From the NCBI RefSeq assembly GCF_003589595.1, contig NW_020653854.1, forward strand, positions 22,338,591-22,402,590: a stretch of 64,000 nucleotides of DNA. The letters run 5' to 3'. This document shows, one piece after another, positions 57,791-64,000 of this stretch. Numbering within the stretch: the first letter of the stretch is position 1; each line of letters begins with the position of its first letter. Position numbers and translations under genes: made by a program. Under the pieces are notes generated by a model, which did not search any database, had not been told where the DNA came from, and worked only from the letters and a program-made list of their open reading frames with translations. The DNA comes from Hyposmocoma kahamanoa. Lineage: Eukaryota > Arthropoda > Insecta > Lepidoptera > Cosmopterigidae.

Positions 57791-57985
57791 TTTTACCTTA
57801 CCTATTTCTGCTGCCAAGCAGTAATATGAGCGTTACTGCGTTCCAATTTGGAAGAGTAAGATTGCTGGTGAAATTGCAGGCACATGGGACTTGTCAACTT
57901 ATGTCTCAGGGTCACGGGCACAGTGGCAGTACCCCTCAGATCAGACAGGCGTGTCGCTTACCATCAGGCACGACTTATTCGTCCC
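57790..57985 (-). repeat. Repeat A copy
   Basis: TACCTATTTCTGCTGCCAAG to GGCACGACTTATTCGTCCCG; reverse orientation, 3' tail part missing. Confidence 0.75.
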
Positions 57986-58000
57986 GTTGGCCAGACCTTC

Positions 58001-58313
58001 GAGTATATAACCAGAGATAGAGACGAAATAAGGGCAGTCCATCCCTGGCAAGTCATTAGGCAAATGGGCCTTATGTCACTTTTAAATATCAACCCTCGTT
58101 AGCGCTGAAATCACAAATTAGCTGAAACGGTACAGCGCCGACAACTGACCTGTGTGTAAGTCTTCGTTTAGTCCAAAAATATTCTGTATTTATTGTAACA
58201 AAGATAATATCTCTAACAATGGGGGCTATTCCATTAGACTGTGTGGGGAAAACAGTAAAACATCTAATTACGAAAGAAACAGAGTCACATTTCATCGGTA
58301 ATTTAATATTAAA
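58001..58313 (+). repeat. Inverted repeat arm 1, intron 13
   Basis: GAGTATATAACCAGAGATAG ... ATTTAATATTAAAT; reverse-complement relative at 60601-60908, with blocks GCGCTGAAATCACAAATTAG and AAAACATCTAATTAC shared. Probably two copies of one unclassified transposon in opposite orientation. Confidence 0.7.
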
Positions 58314-58546
58314 TTATGTAATTTTTCTCAAAGCTCAAGTTAAGCTTGTCGATTTGAAGTGAAACAATTGACGATACCAGTCAATTGTTTCGAATTCGTA
58401 CTGGCCAATCGGAGAGCAGTTGTCACCGTAATGATATGGCCGAATAGTTTTCAAACTAATTAAATGACATTTTGTCTCTATTTCTGGTTATATCGATGAT
58501 TGGTGTTAATTGTTCATAGCTAAGTTACCTACACTTTTTATCACAG

Positions 58547-58660
58547 AAAATACTGAAGGCAACCTATCCAGCAAGGGAGTGGAAACCGAAGCTAGCAAGT
58601 TACTGAGGAGGTCCAGGGAACGTATCACGTCTAGTCCATTGGTGCAGAGGAATCGCAAAT
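58547..58660 (+). CDS. Exon 14, residues 707-744
   Basis: 114 nt, phase 1 at both ends, between acceptor CTTTTTATCACAG and donor GTAAGT. It encodes KNTEGNLSSKGVETEASKLL followed by the basic RRSRERITSSPLVQRNRK. Frame-neutral, so a candidate cassette exon. Together with exon 15 it is enclosed by a pair of ~310 bp inverted repeats in the flanking introns (58001-58313 and 60601-60908). Confidence 0.85.
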
Positions 58661-58761
58661 GTAAGTACCAAATCCTAATAAACAATATGAATAAGTAACT
58701 TGTAATACTTAAACGAATTAATCCTAATAATTATACGTGTACAAGAGAATAAGTACGTGTG

Positions 58762-58830
58762 TACTATGTGACGGGACGAACAAGTGCGCCTGGTGGTAAG
58801 CGACACGCCTGTCCATAACAGTTTTATCGT
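58762..58830 (+). repeat. Repeat A 5' fragment
   Basis: ATGTGACGGGACGAACAAGT to GACACGCCTGTCCATAACAG. Confidence 0.7.
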
Positions 58831-59100
58831 GTCAAACCAAAACACTGTAAGATCATTACAACAAGTATCTTTTGGCTGTTATCAAGGAAAAAGAAATTTA
58901 GTCGATATTCAATAGAAATAGCTTATTTTGAAAAGTGAAATTATTATTATAATAGTAGCTGTATTATTATTATATATTATTATAATAGCTGGAAATACTT
59001 ATTTAATATCGTACGTACAAATCAAAGCAAAAACTAAAAATTATTTCCCAAAATACTGTTTTTGATTTTACAGTGTCTTTTTTTTAATTTTTTTGTTTGA

Positions 59101-59330
59101 CTGCCTCCGTGGCCGAACGGTTACCATGCCGGACTGCCATGCAGAGGTCTTGGGTTCGATTCCCAGGCCGGGAGAAATATGTGTATGGCCTACATTTATT
59201 TCTATCGTGAGTTTGGGTGTAATTCGTGGTTGTCTATGTGTGTGTCCATGGCACCCGCGACACAGGGTTTCCCTAGTGCGGGGCTATATTGATTGTGTGC
59301 GTTATTATTATTATTATAAAAAAAAAGTGT
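59101..59330 (+). mobile_element. SINE-1, most complete copy
   Basis: CTGCCTCCGTGGCCGAACGG starts the tRNA-related head; B box GGTTCGATTCC at about 59153; body with TGTGTCCATGGCACCCGCGA and TAGTGCGGGGCTATATTGAT; tail of TTA repeats and A run. The sequence is good enough to serve as the family reference in this window. Confidence 0.85.
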
Positions 59331-59364
59331 ATAGATTTTACAAGGTATACTTGCAGTATAATCA

Positions 59365-59830
59365 GATCCTTAAATCGTAAAGTTTTGTGGGGCACTGCCA
59401 CTGCGCTCCGTACCCTGAGACACAACTTGACAATAGGGACTTATCAAATGTGCCTGTAATTTAACCAGCACCCTTACCCTTCAAAACCGAACTGTAATGC
59501 TCACATTGCTTGTTGGCGGCAGAAGTAGGTAAAGTACTTCCCTGGACGAACTCTTTCACAAGGAGCTTTACTGCTATTAAAAAATAATGTTGCTCACATT
59601 ATTGCGTTCCGGTTTTGAAGGGTAAGGGTGCTGGTGAAATTACAGGCACTTGGGACTTGTGGGATGGGACTTGTCAGCGTATGTCACATGGTGACGGATG
59701 CAGCGGCAGTGCTCTTAAAATCTTTGCGATTTAAAGCTCTGAATGGCATTGCAACTGTTATGGATAGGCGTGTCGCTTACCACCAGGCGTGCAGGCGCAC
59801 GAATTGTTCGTCCCGTCACTGTACATTACA
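59365..59830. repeat. Repeat A tail-to-tail inverted dimer
   Basis: 59365-59582 is a forward copy ending AAGGAGCTTTACTGCTATTA; 59590-59830 is a reverse copy ending GTTCGTCCCGTCACTG. The second has a small internal duplication of GGGACTTGT. Confidence 0.75.
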
Positions 59831-59854
59831 AAAAAAAACTTTTATTGAAATTTT

Positions 59855-60092
59855 CATGGGCCAAGTTTTATCGAAATCGATTTACGAAAAATGGGTGATA
59901 TTCACTAAACTGGATTCATCCCCTAATTTGACACCCTTAAAGGTGAAATACCTTCAAATTTAAGACCACTACTGAGGTACCCCTTTTTCAACAAAAAAGT
60001 GATCGTCGAAATCAGTTCATAAACGTCGGAGTAACAGACACACAAAAAAATATAGCCGAATTGAGGACCTCCTCCTTTTTTAAATCGGTTAA
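59855..60092 (+). repeat. Repeat E copy
   Basis: ACCCCTTTTTCAACAAAAAA, TATAGCCGAATTGAGGACCT and CCTTTTTTAAATCGGTTAAA. Ends 65 bp before exon 15. Confidence 0.65.
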
Positions 60093-60156
60093 AACAAGGA
60101 TTCAGCTTTATTTTTGTAACGATTCTACTGTGAAACGTGAACCATTTGTCGAACAG

Positions 60157-60292
60157 TACTTGGGCGCGGCGGTACAGAGCGGACCCCCTCATTGGACACG
60201 CTGTCAAGCCTGGCCTCCGACGACCTGATGATGGATAATGACTTGGCACGCTCTATCACCAGTCTACAAAGCGTCGACGACTACATTGAAAG
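60157..60292 (+). CDS. Exon 15, residues 745-789: conserved SLDTL...DDLMMD motif
   Basis: The acceptor CATTTGTCGAACAG has a poor pyrimidine tract but gives the right phase (1 in, 2 out); the donor is GTAAGA. It encodes LLGRGGTERTPSLDTLSSLA then SDDLMMDNDLARSITSLQSV and DDYIE. The SLDTL..LASDDLMMD pattern resembles, from memory, the SLDxLxxL...DDLMLD motif of vertebrate CCSER1/2, and is the main basis for the tentative family call. A weaker similarity to a DTLDNISTDDL motif of neuron navigators is also noted. Confidence 0.85.
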
Positions 60293-60439
60293 GTAAGAAC
60301 AATATCGAGCACTTGTCATATTTCTCGTACATCACTGTAAACAATATCACCTTCCTTCCATCCGTCAAATTCAAACACGATGTTGTTCATCAAACTCTTT
60401 GATAAAGAAGACCATAGAGTTTGGATTTGTTGGGTCAAT

Positions 60440-60505
60440 TTGGGTGTAATTTGTGGTTGACTATTTGTGTGTCCATGGCACCCGCGATACAGGGCTTAAA
60501 AAAGA
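60440..60505 (+). mobile_element. SINE-1 tail fragment
   Basis: TTTGGGTGTAATTTGTGGTT and TGTGTCCATGGCACCCGCGA match the SINE-1 body. Confidence 0.65.
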
Positions 60506-60600
60506 ATAAATTATTATTTTTTTAAATTTTCGAATATTCTATACATGACCCGTATAGCATGTTCGAAAATTAAAAAATAGATGCACGGCAAATATTACAT

Positions 60601-60908
60601 ATTTAATATTTAATTACCGATGAAATGTGATTCCGTTTGTTTTGTAATTAGATGTTTTGCTGTTTTTTCCCACACCACTGAATGGAACAGTGTCGAAGAT
60701 ATTATCTTTATTACAATAAATATAGAATATTTTTGGAATATACGGAGACGTAAACACAGGTTAGTTGTTGGCGCTGTACTATTTCAGCTTTCTAATTTGC
60801 GATTTCAGCGCAAACGAGGGTTGATATTTAAAAGTGATATAACGCCCGTTTGCCTGATGAGTTGTCAGGGATGGTCCTGATTTCGTATCTACTTCTGGTT
60901 ATATACTC
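60601..60908 (-). repeat. Inverted repeat arm 2, intron 15
   Basis: Partner of 58001-58313; ends CTTCTGGTTATATACTC. Exons 14 and 15 lie between the two arms. Confidence 0.7.
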
Positions 60909-60959
60909 AACGACTGTACGAGTACTATACTAATTTTTACATAGTTTTGTTGGTTTTTC

Positions 60960-61140
60960 CATACAAACCTTCATCCCTTATTCCACCCAGTTTTATATTT
61001 ATTTTTGTGACAAAACGTAGCCTATTCTCTTCTCCTAAGATCCAATTCATCTCTATACCAAAATTCATCACAATTGATTCAGCGCTTTAGGTATGAAAAT
61101 GTAACAGACAGACAGAGTTACTTTCGCATTTATAATATTC
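60960..61140 (+). mobile_element. Decayed retrotransposon 3' fragment
   Basis: ATGAAAATGTAACAGACAGA and CAGAGTTACTTTCGCATTTA are a very common arthropod repeat ending; class not assigned. Confidence 0.45.
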
Positions 61141-61180
61141 GTTTGGATTGTTTCCATGACACTACTTCCTCGCTTGGAGG

Positions 61181-61240
61181 ACAAAAAATCTTTGGGAGTA
61201 CAACTAGAGCTTTCTAGTTGTACTCCCAAAGATTTTTTGT
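61181..61240. repeat. Perfect 28 bp inverted repeat (hairpin)
   Basis: Arms 61181-61208 and 61213-61240 are perfectly complementary (ACAAAAAATCTTTGGGAGTA then CAACTAGA), separated by GCTT. Located in intron 15. Confidence 0.9.
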
Positions 61241-61296
61241 TGGATCAATTTCGTTATAAAGGTGCGTTATAATAATAATAATGTGCCAGATAATCA

Positions 61297-61555
61297 CACC
61301 AATTTCATCATCGTCAACCCATTTATACGTCTCACTGCTGGATCTCCTATCAGGCGATTCACACGTTTTCCGAGGGTTGTGAACTTTCTTCGACGCGCAG
61401 TCTTCATCACGATGTTTTTCTTCACCGAAAAGCTCATGATGAATTTCAAATTATATTTCACACGTAAATTCCGCGAAAGTGAGAGATGTGAGCCGGGTTC
61501 GAACCCATGACCCTCTCCTATGCTTGATAGGCGGTAGGTCACCGTTGCTACTACG
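61297..61555 (-). mobile_element. SINE-2 copy
   Basis: CTCACTGCTGGATCTCCTAT, GTGAACTTTCTTCGACGCGC, CACCGAAAAGCTCATGATGA and GGGTTCGAACCCATGACC in the same order as 28562-28890. Confidence 0.65.
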
Positions 61556-62099
61556 AGTTTTAAATCATATCATACGAATTATCTGCTCTCAAACCAAACA
61601 ATTCTATAGTTGTGTTGTAAGTACCAGTGCAACGGAATTCACTCTGAGATACTACACAGGCTACCCAGACAAGCAGCTTGATTTTGATTGCCTCTCCCGA
61701 TCGGAAACTGCGTTTTTTCCGAGTCGAAGCGCATAATTACGAGTCACAACTGGCCGATTAGAAACTTTTGACATTTCTAATCGAAACAATAGTTGATTTA
61801 ACTCACAAATTAGAAAGATATAGTAGGAATCAGGTTCATCTTCTCGCTCGGAAACCCATCTGATTTCGAGACTACCCGATCGGTTCGATTCCAATTTGAG
61901 TCAAAATTAGGACGCAGAACCAATTTACAAACATTCTTTTTCCAAATTGGTTCATTTAGCACCCACAGTGCAAACCGTTGGGCCATCGAGGTCTTCTTAT
62001 TTGTCGTTTCGTCGCCACGTTGATTAGTAACTATTTATTAATTTTATTGTACCACAAAGCAAATTACAAATTTTCAGAAACAATTTAATATATTTGTGT

Positions 62100-62160
62100 A
62101 CAAAGGCGAGCTTATCCCATAATGAGATTTCTTCCAACTAACCTTTGAAAATCTGAGAGG
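62100..62160 (-). mobile_element. LINE 3'UTR fragment with (AAAT)n
   Basis: AGGCGAGCTTATCCCATAAT and TTTCTTCCAACTAACCTTTG match the reverse of 27475-27535; an AAATAAATAAATAAAT run follows at 62189-62206. Confidence 0.5.
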
Positions 62161-62483
62161 AAAATTGGTTTTTGGTGTGGCACTAAAAATAAATAAATAA
62201 ATAAATTGACTGCTACTTACTATACTCAATAAGTACACAGATAAATGTATTATATCAAAATGTACATACGAATACATATATATTAAGTAATGTTGATACA
62301 CTAATACATACAAAATCTATAGTAAAATGAATGCATAAAATAAAACTATAAATAAATATATAAAATGTAAATAAATATTTCATAAGCTCTAACATGTGGA
62401 GTCTGAACAATCCCAAACTTCAAAAGAGCACCATTGAAAACCCGAACCGAAGGCGACTGACTGACCTTGACCAGGAGAACTCT

Positions 62484-63467
62484 AGTCTGTCTTTTTTGAA
62501 GATGAAGTAAAATGACAGCTAGTGATTGTAGTCGATAAATATTAGTATATCGACTATCGGCGAATGTTGGTCACGCTTATTAAATAAATAGCCGAACTTG
62601 TTTCATGTGAATCACCATCAGCCCATTATATGTCCCACTGCTGGGCACAGGTTTATTTGAATTGTAATTTTTGAAAATCCATACATACATACACTAAATT
62701 TAGCAGTATGAGTATGAAAAATACAAATAGGAGACATATTTTGAAGTTTTTTATTTGAATTTCATATACATAATCAAATCGTTCTGTCATTTTTAAAATG
62801 TGTATGACTAAAAATTGATTTCGATACTTATAGACCAACTGTCAAAATAAGAATACAGAATGCAACAACGCAGTTAGTAATCATTAGAACGTCGTAACCC
62901 TCACAAGTCAGACACTTTGGCAAAATTTTACCTCCTTTCGCAATCTATCGATAAAACTGTCTGCGAGAACTACATGACTGGGATAGTGCCTCCGCGCAGA
63001 CGGCCGCGCTTGCTGCAAAGGCCGTTTGTACGTACAATTCGCGCTGCGCACGCTCCCTCCGTGCGGGCGCTCACGCTCATCGGCGATATGCTTGCTGACC
63101 GCTATGACATAGATCTATTTGCCGATTCCTTTGGACAACTTCTTATGAAGGCAAACATATTTTTAAATGACTATTTTTTACTTATAGAACATTAGTTATT
63201 CAGTAGGTTAAAATTATGACATTTTAAAATTGTATTATAGTATTTTTAATTCATGTTGATTCTATTTGATTATTTTAATTTTAATTTTTTATTTTTTTTT
63301 ATTATCAATGTAACCTAAGCTAGTGGGTGTATTGGATAAGCTCTGTAAACCCACTCGCCATACTGAATAAATGAATAAATGAATAAATGACTATTAAAAA
63401 TTTTGCGAGAACTGGCAACCCTGCAAATGTCATTTTATTCCATCTTCAAAAAAGACAGACTATACTC
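62484..63467. mobile_element. Inverted-repeat-flanked block with a LINE-like tail
   Basis: TAGTCTGTCTTTTTTGAAGA (62484) recurs inverted as TCTTCAAAAAAGACAGACTA (63444), about 40 bp each side with few changes. Inside, 62917-63195 has an open frame with PPRRRPRLLQRPFVRTIRAA then HAPSVRALTLIGDMLADRYD and a stop, and 63300-63390 carries an ACCTAAGCTAGTGGGTG block with an ATGAATAA repeat tail, both LINE-like. Whether the frame is a LINE ORF end is not certain. Ends 50 bp before exon 16. Confidence 0.45.
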
Positions 63468-63516
63468 ACCAGTATTCAATTCTTGTAGCACAAGTTTTAT
63501 ACAGATGTAATTTCAG

Positions 63517-63717
63517 GCTGGACAGCTCGCTCCGCAGCGGTCTAAACTCCATGGACGAGCGTCAACTTCGCCAGGAGCTATCATCATCCCAAACCGCCGT
63601 GCGGCAATGGAGTCAGCTACTCGAGCAGAGCCACATGCTTGACCGCGAACTCGCCGCCATCGCACATGGGAAAACTGACACTCTGGCTGCTAGCACCACC
63701 AGCCTTACCAGTCTAGG
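63517..63717 (+). CDS. Exon 16, residues 790-856: start of coiled coil (gene continues)
   Basis: The acceptor AGATGTAATTTCAG and donor GTGAGT give phase 2 in and 2 out. It encodes RLDSSLRSGLNSMDERQLRQ then ELSSSQTAVRQWSQLLEQSH and MLDRELAAIAHG, a Leu/Gln/Glu-rich run with heptad-like spacing predicted as coiled coil, followed by a Ser/Thr tail TLAASTTSLTSLG. In CCSER proteins a coiled coil with TAVK follows the DDLML motif; in NAVs a REL.ASQ coiled coil occurs. The protein does not end here. Confidence 0.9.
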
Positions 63718-64000
63718 GTGAGTTTTAGAACTAAGATAGACGCGATATTAATCCAAGAATCCATAATTAATGACTACTATGAGTATATATTTTAGATTCT
63801 CGCATTTACAATGACCTAAAAGTTTAACCTTCTACCGAGAGGCGGTATTCCCCGAGAATACCACAACCTCTGCCGACGTCAAGAACTTTTTGTTATACAA
63901 TTCCGGTCGAATATTTAGCTTAGCATACACATGGTATTAAGTTGATTAAATTACACTTACCAACAACTTTGATGCGAGGACACCACTGTAATCGCAACAA
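63718..64000 (+). other. Start of intron 16
   Basis: Follows donor GTGAGT. AT-rich sequence with no further exon or repeat that I can recognise before the window ends. Confidence 0.6.

Larger units (their letters stand above)
2055..63717 (+). other. Gene span: CCSER/FAM190-like Ser-rich coiled-coil protein gene (3' end outside window)
   Basis: Sixteen coding exons were chained by hand. All introns start GT and end AG, all junction phases agree, and the joined frame has 856 complete codons plus 2 nt without a stop. The product is Ser/Thr/Pro-rich with FGF motifs near residues 54, 119 and 141, a TP/SP-rich segment near 350-390, acidic Ser-rich stretches (about 480-700), the motif SLDTLSSLASDDLMMD near 756-771, and a Leu/Gln-rich predicted coiled coil from about 804. 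From memory, vertebrate CCSER1/CCSER2 have a similar SLDxLxxL...DDLMLD motif followed by a coiled coil with TAVK; here it is TAVRQWSQLLEQ. Neuron navigators share SFGF and a REL.SQ coiled coil, so they remain an alternative. A cytoskeleton-associated scaffold role would be inference from the family. No signal peptide or membrane segment is seen. Confidence 0.85.

Noticed and set aside
59101..59175. Possible tRNA gene
   Set aside because: The tRNA-like head is followed by the same non-tRNA body and tail in several copies, so it is a SINE.
1..64000. CRISPR arrays, operons, bacterial features
   Set aside because: None seen; the spliced gene and the repeat content are clearly those of an insect nuclear genome.

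Overview
This is a 64 kb window of an insect nuclear genome, most likely a moth or butterfly (Lepidoptera). It is AT-rich, has GT-AG introns and very long repeat-filled introns, and carries transposon families typical of Lepidoptera: R1-, RTE- and jockey-type LINEs, mariner, Penelope-like elements, tRNA-derived SINEs and many short inverted-repeat elements. There is no operon structure, CRISPR array, rRNA gene or clearly functional tRNA gene. The species assignment is inference from repeat character and gene structure, with no database search.

One protein-coding gene spans almost the whole window on the + strand. A CpG-rich 5' leader (about 1540-2054) precedes a start codon at 2055. I could chain sixteen coding exons between 2055 and 63717. 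Every intron is GT-AG and all fifteen junction phases agree, giving 856 complete codons with no stop; the gene continues beyond the window. The protein is low-complexity and rich in Ser, Thr and Pro. It has three FG(F) motifs near the N terminus, a Pro-rich TP/SP segment, acidic Ser-rich stretches, a 'SLDTLSSLASDDLMMD' motif and then a predicted coiled coil. That motif order is closest, from memory, to vertebrate CCSER1/CCSER2 (FAM190) proteins. Neuron navigator (NAV/sickie) is the main alternative. The family name is tentative; the gene model is firm.

Layout: 1-1540 is intergenic with an old LINE 3' end. 1540-2111 is the promoter/leader and exon 1. 2112-33318 is a 31 kb first intron holding a dead mariner, LINE, SINE and Penelope-like pieces, a GC-rich R1-clade LINE tail and many copies of one unclassified dispersed repeat ('repeat A'). 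33319-41363 carries exons 2-6. 41364-49261 is an 8 kb intron with a possible TATA-type internal promoter, Penelope-like pieces and a nest of inverted-repeat elements with an assembly gap. 49262-63717 carries exons 7-16 separated by repeat-bearing introns.

The most interesting points are: several Penelope-like insertions built as head-to-head inverted copies flanked by 13-15 bp direct repeats; a 51 bp 5'-truncated R1-type insertion inside an older LINE reading frame, with a 12 bp target duplication; a pair of ~310 bp inverted repeats flanking exons 14-15 that could promote a circular RNA; a three-arm inverted-repeat element whose 10-N gap looks like a false join; and two unclassified repeat families.
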